Shown here: one piece after another, positions 17,482 to 25,923 of the stretch
Numbering within the stretch: position 1 is the first letter of the stretch
Layout of the letters: the number at the start of each line of letters is the position of its first letter
NCBI GenBank assembly: GCA_023138975.1
Contig: JAGLON010000035.1
Span: 1-58,097 of the forward strand
DNA: 58,097 nt
Direction: 5' to 3'
Source: Candidatus Zixiibacteriota bacterium
GTDB lineage: Bacteria; Zixibacteria; MSB-5A5; GN15; JAAZOE01
The notes under the pieces: generated by a model
Database searches by the model: none
What the model was told of the DNA's origin: nothing
The model's input: only the letters and a program-made list of their open reading frames with translations
Program-made: the position numbers and the translations under genes

Positions 17482-17550
17482 ATATAGGCTACCTTCCTTG
17501 AGTGCCTGTTGCCGAAGGCAATAACATTAAACTTCACTGCGGAGTTACCT

Positions 17551-19410
17551 ATGAACATGTCAGAACGCTTCAAGTATCTTTTATCCCTTACTGTTATTGC
17601 GGTCCTTCTAATAGCATCTCCAGTTATAGCCATTGAAGAAAACCTACCGATAGAGCTAACTCCTGAAGAAATGGAACGTCTTGACGAAATTGGGATTAAT
17701 CATATTCAGACAACTCCTCCGAGCGGGCAGATAAGGAATATCGCGGAATGGGAGCCTTCTCAAGGGGTCATAATCAGATGGCCGCTGGGTATTCCTCTTT
17801 CATTAGTAGCCGAGCTTTCCGAAGATTTAATGGTAACGACACTCGTAGCCAATACCTCGTCTCAAAACAGCGCCATCAGTTCATATACAAGCGCCAGTGT
17901 CACGATGGCTAATACCGATTTCCTCATTGCCTCCACCAATAGTATCTGGACCCGTGATTATGGTCCCTGGTTTATTTTTGAAGGTAATGATTCTCTGGCT
18001 ATTGTAGATCATATCTATAACCGCCCGCGGCCTCTTGATGACCAAATCCCCTGGACGTTAGGTACCCAATGGAATCTTGATGTATATGGTATGAATCTTG
18101 AACATGCCGGGGGCAATCATATGTCAGATGGCCTCGGCCGATCAATGTCAACCGTATTAACCTACAATGAGAACTCATCCATGTCGGAGCATACAATTGA
18201 TTCGATTATGATGGCCTATCTCGGCAATGATTATACCGTACTGGATTATATTGAATCGGGTGGAATACACCATATCGACTGCTGGGCCAAATTTCTCAAT
18301 CCGGGCACGATCATGGTAAAAGATGTCCCGGCATCGTCCTCTAGTCATAACCTGTTAAATGCGCGAGCGGCATATTTATCACAGCAGATAAGCTCATGGG
18401 GACAACCGTACAATGTCGTTCGGATTTATTGTCCTTATGGCACTGCCTACACCAACTCGATTATTCTTAATGACAAAGTCTTTGTCCCGACTTTTAGCAA
18501 CAGCATGGACGATTCTGCGATGCAAACGTATCACAATGCCATGCCTGGATATGAGATTCTCGGATTTGACGGAAGTTGGCTTGACGATGATGCCATTCAC
18601 TGCCGGACAATGGGTGTTCCCGATAGAAATATGCTCGACATTCTGCATACTCCGCTGACAACGACTGGCGATACGATAAATGGCTATCACGTAAAAGTTC
18701 AAATAAAAGCACATTCAGGAGCCTCGTTTATAACAGATTCTCTCAAAGTGTTTTATCTTGATTCGAGCATGATGTATAAAACGGTTCTTCTAACCGCAAC
18801 AATGCAGCCCGATTCATTTTTGGCGACAATTCCAGCTCAATCGGCCGGTACTGAGATATCTTATTATATTAAGGCCGGAGATGCATCGGGAAAAGTAGAA
18901 ACGCATCCATATATCGGTCAATCCTGGGCACATAAGTTTTATATTAACCATGCACCAGGCATTACTTCTCCGGATTACTATGAATGTCTGACAAATGAGG
19001 AATTTGCCTATTTCCCCGAGTTTAATGATCCTGATGATACAGAATTAACAATAGCATACTCGGATTTTCCGGCATGGTTAAGTGTTGTCAATGATTCTTT
19101 AATTGGAGTCGCCCCCGCTCTTGCTGAAGATGCTCATTTTACGGTATCTGTTTCAGATCCCTACAGCCAGGCAGATCAAGCCGTTTCACTTTCGGTTCTG
19201 CAAGGATATCTTTGCGGTGATGCCAATGGCGACACTGAAGTAAATGTCGCTGATGCTGTTTTTATAATTAATTTTGCTTTTAAAGGCGGACCGGCTCCTG
19301 ATCCTTTGGATTCCGGAGATGTCAATAGTGACGGTAGTACAAATATCGGCGATGCCGTTTATCTTATAAACTATGTTTTCAAAGGCGGTCCGGCACCTGA
19401 TTGCCAGTAG
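17551..19410 (+). CDS. Secreted peptidylarginine/agmatine deiminase-family enzyme with dockerin-like domain
   Basis: This 619-residue exported protein has a signal peptide (about 1-28) and a guanidino-group-modifying fold of the agmatine deiminase/Porphyromonas PPAD family. Catalytic residues are visible: Asp136 in WTRDYGP, His241 and Asp243 in HHIDCWAKF, Asn302 in YTNSIILN, and the nucleophile Cys351 in DAIHCRTMG. The signal peptide and the DAIHCRT form favour the extracellular PPAD-like group, which converts peptidyl-arginine to citrulline, over cytosolic agmatine deiminase. An Ig-like region and a two-copy dockerin-like domain (about 551-618) follow. The start ATG at 17551 has GGAG upstream; a TTG extension to 17509 is rejected. 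Substrate preference is not proven. Confidence 0.88.
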   Translation: MNMSERFKYLLSLTVIAVLLIASPVIAIEENLPIELTPEEMERLDEIGINHIQTTPPSGQIRNIAEWEPSQGVIIRWPLGIPLSLVAELSEDLMVTTLVANTSSQNSAISSYTSASVTMANTDFLIASTNSIWTRDYGPWFIFEGNDSLAIVDHIYNRPRPLDDQIPWTLGTQWNLDVYGMNLEHAGGNHMSDGLGRSMSTVLTYNENSSMSEHTIDSIMMAYLGNDYTVLDYIESGGIHHIDCWAKFLNPGTIMVKDVPASSSSHNLLNARAAYLSQQISSWGQPYNVVRIYCPYGTAYTNSIILNDKVFVPTFSNSMDDSAMQTYHNAMPGYEILGFDGSWLDDDAIHCRTMGVPDRNMLDILHTPLTTTGDTINGYHVKVQIKAHSGASFITDSLKVFYLDSSMMYKTVLLTATMQPDSFLATIPAQSAGTEISYYIKAGDASGKVETHPYIGQSWAHKFYINHAPGITSPDYYECLTNEEFAYFPEFNDPDDTELTIAYSDFPAWLSVVNDSLIGVAPALAEDAHFTVSVSDPYSQADQAVSLSVLQGYLCGDANGDTEVNVADAVFIINFAFKGGPAPDPLDSGDVNSDGSTNIGDAVYLINYVFKGGPAPDCQ

Positions 19411-19424
19411 GTAGTAGTTAAATA

Positions 19425-19452
19425 TTGACAATAGTCTCAATATAGCTATATT
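19425..19452 (+). promoter_or_regulatory. Candidate promoter (TTGACA-N16-TATATT)
   Basis: TTGACA at 19425-19430 and TATATT at 19447-19452 are separated by 16 bases, about 150 bases upstream of the cohesin-like gene at 19603. The long leader holds no recognised element. Confidence 0.6.
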
Positions 19453-19602
19453 TAATATTCAAAATAAAAAGACGGAGAATTGATCAAGTCGATTTTTAAC
19501 GAGAGTATTATAGAACTGTTAAACAAGAGAGCAAGAATACTACATAATCTGCATTGCTAACGTAAAGTAAAACACAATTCTTAAAGAAACGAGATAACAT
19601 CA

Positions 19603-20325
19603 ATGAATACGTTTGCTTATTGCCGATTTTTCTTTGCTGGTCTTATTCTATTAATGCTTTTTGCAGGCAATTCAACAGAAGTACTTGCTCAAACACCTGA
19701 TATAAGTCTGAGAATCAATCAGACGACAGTAAATCCTGGAGATTCTCTGGTTTTTCTAAACGTTTCTCTTGATAACCCAAATGACACTCTAGCCGGGTTT
19801 GCCATGTATCTGACTCTCAGTAATTCAGAAGCATTAGAATTTCGCTATCAGGATATTCCTCATGGCGGTCTTGATGTAAACGGAACCCTTATGGAGAACT
19901 GGGAACTTTTTCTCACCAGCTCTCCGCAAACTTCCGGTTACGATTTACTAATAACATCTATAGCAAATAATTTTGGAGAACCTGAGACACCAGGCATTGC
20001 ACCTCAAACCGGAGGTCTTCTCTGCCGCCTGGTTTTTAAAGTAAATGAGGATATTCCTGAGAATTTGATAAATATTCAAACTCATGTTTTTATCAGCAGG
20101 AAACATCAGCAAACAAATTTTTCCGACCCGTTTGGTAATTTGATTGGTAACTTATCTGGTGATACCTATGATACGTCAGTTTCTTTTGTTGATGGAGGAA
20201 TTACCGTTTCCCCCAAAGCGTACCTGCCCGGGGATACTAATTGTGACGGCCAGATAAATGTCGGTGATGTTGTTCATCTTGTAAATTATGTTTTCAAAAA
20301 CGGTCCGCCTCCCGGGTGTGAATAG
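19603..20325 (+). CDS. Secreted cohesin-like protein with single dockerin-like repeat
   Basis: This 240-residue exported protein has a signal peptide (about 1-30). The module at about 33-205 resembles a cohesin: it starts with a strand pattern ISLRINQTTVNPGDSLVFLNV, and hydrophobic beta strands continue to SFVDGGITV. It ends with one dockerin-like repeat (GDTNCDGQINVGDVVHLVNYVFKNG) where other proteins here have two. A cohesin-like module plus half a dockerin on a single chain is unusual. The start lacks a strong ribosome binding site (ACGAGAT). The cohesin assignment is by pattern only. Confidence 0.7.
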   Translation: MNTFAYCRFFFAGLILLMLFAGNSTEVLAQTPDISLRINQTTVNPGDSLVFLNVSLDNPNDTLAGFAMYLTLSNSEALEFRYQDIPHGGLDVNGTLMENWELFLTSSPQTSGYDLLITSIANNFGEPETPGIAPQTGGLLCRLVFKVNEDIPENLINIQTHVFISRKHQQTNFSDPFGNLIGNLSGDTYDTSVSFVDGGITVSPKAYLPGDTNCDGQINVGDVVHLVNYVFKNGPPPGCE

Positions 20326-20334
20326 CCTTATGGA

Positions 20335-20372
20335 ATAAAAAAAGGACCCTGACTCCGGAGTCCTTTTTTTTA
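20335..20372 (+). terminator. Rho-independent terminator
   Basis: An A-run plus GGAC pairs with GTCC plus a T-run around a 12-base loop, just after the cohesin-like gene. Confidence 0.8.
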
Positions 20373-20482
20373 ATTAATTATTTTTTAGTTTTTAGACAAC
20401 TATCCAGTGTAATCCTCCGTCATACTAATAAACTAAATTGAACATTCGACAGGGCGATCCCAATAGGCGAAGGAGGCAATGG

Positions 20483-23008
20483 ATGCGGGTAAATCTCATC
20501 GTTATTGCTCTGTCAACCCTTCTGTTACTTTGTTCTTTCTCATCTGCTGAAACTATCGAAGGTACACGAGTTGTACCCGAAGTTAGTGCAACAAAAGTAA
20601 ATCCACATCCGCCGAAAATTGACGGATTTCTCGATGATGTAATCTGGCAAAAATCAGATATTGAGATTGTCAGAGATTTCACTCAGAGAACGCCAAATGA
20701 AGGTGAAATCGCCTCAGAATCGACTCATGTAGCAATCGTATATGACGATGAGGCAATATATTTTGGTATTTGGCTTTATGATTCCGAACCGGAAGACATC
20801 CAAAAACAATTAGTTCGACGCGACCGATACGGAGAAGCAGACCGTGTTGCGGTACGTCTTGATCCGTTCCATGACCATCAGAGTGGTTTCGGATTTGAGG
20901 TTAACGCTTCGGGAGTACAGATTGATTATACAATCTTTAATGACAATAATTTGGATCATTCCTGGGATGGAGTGTGGACTGCTGACGTGCAAATGCAGCC
21001 CTGGGGCTGGTCGGCCGAAATTAAAATCCCTTATCACTGCCTAAGATTTCCTAAAAAAGACGTTCATGTCTGGGGAATGGACTTTGCGCGTTGGATAGGC
21101 CGTAAAAATGAAAGTGATCGCTGGGCTTTTGTACCTGCCAGTCAAGGCGGATTCACATCAAATTTTGGCCATTTGACAGACATAGAAGGTATCAAACCGG
21201 CTAAACATCTCGAGATCCTCCCCTATGCGGTTTCCAGCTTTAAAACTGACAATAAATCACAGGGTAATCCGGATGGAAGAGATTATTTTAAAAATACCGG
21301 AGTTGATATAAAATACGGAGTGAGTTCAAATTTGACCCTTGATGTTACTGTCAATCCGGATTTCGGCCAAGTCGAATTAGATCGGCCGGTTCTCAATCTT
21401 TCGGCCTTCGAAACTTATTTCTCTGAAAAACGACCTTTCTTTGTTGAGGGTTCTGATATCTTTAACACACGTTATGACCTATTCTACTCCCGGCGTATAG
21501 GACGCACACCGCGCGTACGGATCAATAAATACTATGATCCAGACTATGACTATTCTACCGATGTGCCTAAGGCATCGTCAATTGTATCGGCCGCCAAATT
21601 GACGGGTAAACTATCAAGCGGTATGTCCATCGGTATCTTAAACGCTGTCACTGCTGAGGAAAAAGAAAAGTATGTTGCAAAAATCATGGTTATAGATTCA
21701 ACCGAACTGCTCCATGATACTACCTATATTTATGATGATAGAGAAGGTATCGTTGAACCTCAAGCCAATTATTCAGTAGTGCGAGTAAAACAGGACGTAT
21801 TTAAAAACTCCTATATTGGTGCCATGATGACCGTTGCCAGTCAGGACACAGATCATCCGGCTACAACTGGTGGCATTGATTGGCGTCTGCAAACCAACAA
21901 CAACAAATGGGGAGCTCGCGGTCAGGTTGTTTTCAGTCGGGTCGATAATGAAAACACCGGTTTTGGATTTTCGGGTGAATTTGAGAAGCAAAGCGGTGAA
22001 CATGTCCGAGGCTCAATTTATTGGGGTATCAAGGATGAAAATCTAAAACTAAATAAACTCGGTTTTAACAGCACCAACGGTATTCGTAACTTTGGTAGTT
22101 GGATACAATATCAGACCCGTGAACCCTGGTGGGTTTTCCGGCGCACCTGGAATAATTTCAACTCATATTTTACCTGGACCTATGACGGCTATAATACAAC
22201 CAAAGGAGCCAATTACAATTTTAACGCTGAACTGATGAATTATTGGAATATCGGCGGCGGTATCGGCATTCAAGCCGATGTATGGGATGCCTGGGAGACC
22301 CGCGGCAACGGCATGTGGCTATGGCCCGATAATCCTACATACAACTCGTGGTTTGATATATCCTCAGACTCTCGAAAAAAGCTGTCTTTCAACATTAATC
22401 CCGGTTATGGCATTGACCGAGAAGGTAATTGGTGGGCCAATTACGTTGGTATCTCTTACCGCCCGGCCAGTAATGTTGAACTATCGGTAGGAACCAATGT
22501 GAGCCGCACTTTCGGAGCTACTCGTTTTGTCTCAAATAGTGTCTTTTACGAAGTTAACGGCTCAGATTCAGTCGCATACATCAAGTCTGTTTTCGGTACG
22601 CTCGACAAGGATGAGATTTCGCCTCGATTCACGGCCAATATCACTTTCAAGCGAAACCTCTCATTGCAATTTTCAGCACGGACTGTAATAGCAGGCTTGG
22701 CATACCGTGATTTCCGTAAGTATCATGGAAACAAAGACTATGAGTTACTTGATCCGGCTACAGAACAAAGGGTGATTGACGAGCTTAATGCTAATAGGAA
22801 TTACAACTATTCAGCTATCAATTCAACTATGATTTTACGCTGGGAGTATCTGCCCGGCAGTACAATTTATCTTGTTTGGACAAGATCCCGCGGTGAACGA
22901 GATTATAGTGTCAATGATCTTGAAGTGAACCGTGACCTAAAACGCCTGTTCTCAGGCGGAGCAAATAATGTCTTTCTGATAAAGGCATCCTATTGGTGGA
23001 ATACCTAA
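20483..23008 (+). CDS. CBM9-like/DUF5916 outer-membrane protein
   Basis: This 841-residue exported protein has a signal peptide (about 1-22). A carbohydrate-binding family 9-like domain follows at about 35-215, with PPKIDGFLDDVIWQ, FGIWLYDSEPEDI and GWSAEIKIPYHCLRF. The rest matches the DUF5916 barrel-type region, with the typical LSAFETYFSEKRPFFVEG motif at about 310-327. Alternating strands run to the end, closing with SYWWNT. Such proteins are thought to sit in the outer membrane; their ligand is unknown. The start ATG at 20483 has AGGAGG six bases upstream; a TTG extension to 20438 is rejected. Confidence 0.85.
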   Translation: MRVNLIVIALSTLLLLCSFSSAETIEGTRVVPEVSATKVNPHPPKIDGFLDDVIWQKSDIEIVRDFTQRTPNEGEIASESTHVAIVYDDEAIYFGIWLYDSEPEDIQKQLVRRDRYGEADRVAVRLDPFHDHQSGFGFEVNASGVQIDYTIFNDNNLDHSWDGVWTADVQMQPWGWSAEIKIPYHCLRFPKKDVHVWGMDFARWIGRKNESDRWAFVPASQGGFTSNFGHLTDIEGIKPAKHLEILPYAVSSFKTDNKSQGNPDGRDYFKNTGVDIKYGVSSNLTLDVTVNPDFGQVELDRPVLNLSAFETYFSEKRPFFVEGSDIFNTRYDLFYSRRIGRTPRVRINKYYDPDYDYSTDVPKASSIVSAAKLTGKLSSGMSIGILNAVTAEEKEKYVAKIMVIDSTELLHDTTYIYDDREGIVEPQANYSVVRVKQDVFKNSYIGAMMTVASQDTDHPATTGGIDWRLQTNNNKWGARGQVVFSRVDNENTGFGFSGEFEKQSGEHVRGSIYWGIKDENLKLNKLGFNSTNGIRNFGSWIQYQTREPWWVFRRTWNNFNSYFTWTYDGYNTTKGANYNFNAELMNYWNIGGGIGIQADVWDAWETRGNGMWLWPDNPTYNSWFDISSDSRKKLSFNINPGYGIDREGNWWANYVGISYRPASNVELSVGTNVSRTFGATRFVSNSVFYEVNGSDSVAYIKSVFGTLDKDEISPRFTANITFKRNLSLQFSARTVIAGLAYRDFRKYHGNKDYELLDPATEQRVIDELNANRNYNYSAINSTMILRWEYLPGSTIYLVWTRSRGERDYSVNDLEVNRDLKRLFSGGANNVFLIKASYWWNT

Positions 23009-23037
23009 CCGCCAAATTGCTTCTTCCTCATTACACG

Positions 23038-23065
23038 CCCCCGGACTCGCAAACCGGGGGTTTTA
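23038..23065 (+). terminator. Rho-independent terminator
   Basis: CCCCCGG (23038-23044) pairs with CCGGGGG (23054-23060), followed by TTTT. Confidence 0.85.
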
Positions 23066-23214
23066 TTATGCCTAACTGTTACATACAGCATTCACTTAAA
23101 GTATTGCTTTAACCATATCCTGTAAAATATAGTAATAAGTAAAATCCGCATTCAGCCGATATTGTTTATATAAAAGATTTTCAGGGGGATCAGGAGAAAA
23201 AGGAATTCATAGCA

Positions 23215-24498
23215 ATGGTATTATCACGCTTTTCCAAATTTACGACTTTCATGATTTATGGCGGCACTTTTTTATTATCAGTTCTCTCCTTTTTCACGAC
23301 CTATTATGGATTGTCAATATTGCTTGATAAACCCCTGGCCTTACTGGGTTCTCTTGGTTTACAAACGGCTATGCTCGGGATAGCGTGGAATCTTATGAAA
23401 ATCAGGGAAAACCGTGCATCGTATGTCACGGTTTTCATAATGACTTCTCTGTTCTCAATGTTCTTTTCTTATGCCAATTTTGACTCTTCACTAAAATCCA
23501 ACACTCGTGCCACCGAAGCCAGGCGCGAATATGCTGCCGCCGCCCGGCCAGTGCTAAATCAGCATGCTAAGGCTATTCGCGAGGCAGTCGTTAATGGCAA
23601 TTATCAGATTGATCGCATTGCGGCATTAATAAAAATGGAAGAGGAAAAAGGCTGGGCAACCGTAGTTGATGAAGGAAGCCGGGATGTATTTGTACAATCG
23701 GTAATAGACGGAGCCCGTTTTATGGTTTCCTCCTGGAAAGAACAACAAGGAACTAACTACCGCCAAGGCAAGGGTCGAGGTATCATTGCTGACTATTTAC
23801 AGGGCAAAAAACAGCAAGCTGAGGATTTACTCGTACAATCAAAAGCATATCTTCAATCAGTAGAGTCCGTGACGCTATCTTTCAGTTCTGAATTACCGGT
23901 AGAAAACCAGTATATGCTAACGAATACAGTTTGTGTCGAGTTTCCGACCAGTGTTTACAAGGCTCTAACCTTTGATAATGCTATTCTTTCATCTCCACCG
24001 CGTCAAATAGATTTTCTTGAAAAACCACAGAATAGACAACAGGCTTTTATGTTGGTCATAAATGACTTAACGGATCTAGACCAGCTAACTATCTTTTCTC
24101 TCCTGCTTGCAATAGCCATAGATTTGATTGTCATATTAATGGCTCTGGCAGGAAGTTATGCCATGAGAGATGATGAACATGTCTTTAATCGCGTCCGTCA
24201 CGATGCAATCAATCGGGTAAAAGGAATTCCTGAAAATGACAAATCCCGCTTTGCATCGGTTTTGCGTGAGAATCTGGATCAGTTTGAAAAGGCCAGTGAG
24301 TATGGCCTTAAACTGCACAAAGTACTCGAAGAATACAAAGATAAGAGAAACAATTTCCGGATAACACTAAAGAAGCCGAGTGAGGATAGTTTTAGGCCGA
24401 GTAGAACCTCGGCAAATCAAATTAATAATAATAATTCTGATCGGATGAATCCACAGAAAAGCCCATCTGGTCAAGTGAAACGCAAAATCGTAATCTGA
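23215..24498 (+). CDS. Membrane protein of unknown function with long extracytoplasmic helical region
   Basis: This 427-residue protein has three hydrophobic segments near the N-terminus (about 10-30, 38-60 and 70-90). A long charged, Ala/Gln-rich helical region with coiled-coil character (about 100-280) follows, then one membrane segment (about 290-315) and a basic cytoplasmic tail that ends in Asn/Ser/Lys-rich disordered sequence. No catalytic motif is recognised. The architecture resembles sensors or scaffold membrane proteins but carries no HAMP, kinase or methyl-accepting domain. The start is ATG at 23215 behind AAGGA. It stands alone between two terminators. Confidence 0.75.
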   Translation: MVLSRFSKFTTFMIYGGTFLLSVLSFFTTYYGLSILLDKPLALLGSLGLQTAMLGIAWNLMKIRENRASYVTVFIMTSLFSMFFSYANFDSSLKSNTRATEARREYAAAARPVLNQHAKAIREAVVNGNYQIDRIAALIKMEEEKGWATVVDEGSRDVFVQSVIDGARFMVSSWKEQQGTNYRQGKGRGIIADYLQGKKQQAEDLLVQSKAYLQSVESVTLSFSSELPVENQYMLTNTVCVEFPTSVYKALTFDNAILSSPPRQIDFLEKPQNRQQAFMLVINDLTDLDQLTIFSLLLAIAIDLIVILMALAGSYAMRDDEHVFNRVRHDAINRVKGIPENDKSRFASVLRENLDQFEKASEYGLKLHKVLEEYKDKRNNFRITLKKPSEDSFRPSRTSANQINNNNSDRMNPQKSPSGQVKRKIVI

Positions 24499-24506
24499 AC
24501 CAAGCT

Positions 24507-24538
24507 AAAAAGCCCTGCTTTGGCAGGGCTTTTTTTAA
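24507..24538. terminator. Bidirectional terminator
   Basis: AAAAAGCCCTGC pairs with GCAGGGCTTTTT around TTTG. T-rich sequence on both strands serves the convergent genes on either side. Confidence 0.9.
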
Positions 24539-24545
24539 ATCTTTT

Positions 24546-25505
24546 TTAACGCTCATGAATACGAATATCGCCGCCTGAAGTTCTCAAGTAAATCTCCGGA
24601 CCGCCATTTCCAATTGTTGTTACCAGTCTTGATTTGCGCTTAGAGGATCGTTTCTTTGAACTCGTTTCTTCAAAATCACTTCTTACACGACCAGCACTGG
24701 TTCTTGCATCTATTTCAACATTGATATCAGGAGTGAGATAAACATTTACCGAGCCGCCCGAGGTTGTTAAACGGCAATCGTTCTGAGGCTGTTTTGTAAT
24801 TCGGGCAACGATAGAACCGCCTGATGTTGACGCATCTATTGCGCCCATTACCTCATCGACACTAATACTGCCTCCGGACGTATGAGCTTCGACTTCACCT
24901 TCAACGTGTCCGATATCGATCGATCCCCCGGAGGTTTTAATATCGGCATAGCCTTTACAGCTTTCCAGAACAATGCTGCCGCCGGATGTACGCCCTTTTA
25001 CCGGACCTTTTATATCTTCAAAATGTAGAGATCCGCCAGAGGTTTTGACTCTCACTTTACCTTCTACGTCTCCAACTCCGATACTCCCCCCGCTTGTTTC
25101 GATAAATATATCATATTTGGCGGGAACTCTAATTTCATATTTCACACGTAAACTCTTACGGCTTCCGAATAGATTGAATATATTATTTCGATTTCCATAA
25201 TACTCTGCCGTAATATTAACATTATCGCCGTCAATCTCGAAATCAATCTCGAAATCCTCAAACATATCCTCGGCACGGCTTTCTTTACTGGTTCTGGAGT
25301 CTAAAACGACATCAACATATACTTTGTTCTCATCAGTCGTGAGAATTTCGACCGAGCCTATTTCTGTTTCCAAGGTTAATTCTCCACCAGAGCCAACCTC
25401 AAATTCCTTATTAATTTCTTTCTTAATGCTGGCTGAAACTACTGAAGCCAGTAACAGCACCGCTATTGAAAGCAATGCCATAAGTCTTACACTCCGGGAT
25501 ATCAT
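24546..25505 (-). CDS. DUF4097-like secreted repeat protein
   Basis: This 319-residue exported protein has a signal peptide (about 1-25). From about residue 130 onward it contains repeated units with the core TSGGSI or SGGSL, at least eight of them spaced about 17-25 residues apart. This is the typical DUF4097/putative adhesin beta-helix pattern. A charged linker with KKRSSKRKS lies near residue 290. Proteins of this type are often near anti-sigma or stress genes, but none is visible here. The start has GGAGGAG upstream. Ligand and role are unknown. Confidence 0.85.
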   Translation of the reverse strand: MISRSVRLMALLSIAVLLLASVVSASIKKEINKEFEVGSGGELTLETEIGSVEILTTDENKVYVDVVLDSRTSKESRAEDMFEDFEIDFEIDGDNVNITAEYYGNRNNIFNLFGSRKSLRVKYEIRVPAKYDIFIETSGGSIGVGDVEGKVRVKTSGGSLHFEDIKGPVKGRTSGGSIVLESCKGYADIKTSGGSIDIGHVEGEVEAHTSGGSISVDEVMGAIDASTSGGSIVARITKQPQNDCRLTTSGGSVNVYLTPDINVEIDARTSAGRVRSDFEETSSKKRSSKRKSRLVTTIGNGGPEIYLRTSGGDIRIHER

Positions 25506-25923
25506 TTTAGCTCCTCCTTACAATCTGCTCCATTATTATCATATCTATGATGCATTATTTGGAAAAATAGTTTATAGCCTATTCCCTTGTATTTTAATTT
25601 ACGGATTTAGTCAGTGATAGTTTCCCCATTATTATCAAATCCGTCACTCTACCAGTTTTGATTGAGATATGTATATCAAAAAACTAGTTGTTATAAAATA
25701 AAAATGGCTTATATTGGCGTAACTAGTACGGCTACAATAAGTACCTCAGAATATTTGCTTTCTGCCGCACCGCCATTTGGGTTAATAATTATATCGGAGT
25801 TTGTAAAGTTGTTCCGAGCAGTTTTACATTAGATGTTTTTTGCCGATATAAAAGGACAACAGGAGCGCAAATACGTGGCACAATTCCCCTTAGCACTGTG
25901 CACAAATAATTGGAGCTAAAAAC
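25506..25923. other. Intergenic region with promoter of the C10 peptidase gene
   Basis: This 418-base A+T-rich gap separates divergent genes. It contains a TTGTTA-N16-TATATT promoter candidate and a leader of about 200 bases. A GTGCAC palindrome lies at about 25899-25904. I found no small gene and no convincing minus-strand promoter. Confidence 0.5.
25688..25715 (+). promoter_or_regulatory. Candidate promoter of the C10 peptidase gene
   Basis: TTGTTA at 25688-25693 and TATATT at 25710-25715 are separated by 16 bases. This matches the recurring form seen before other secreted-protein genes. Confidence 0.45.
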
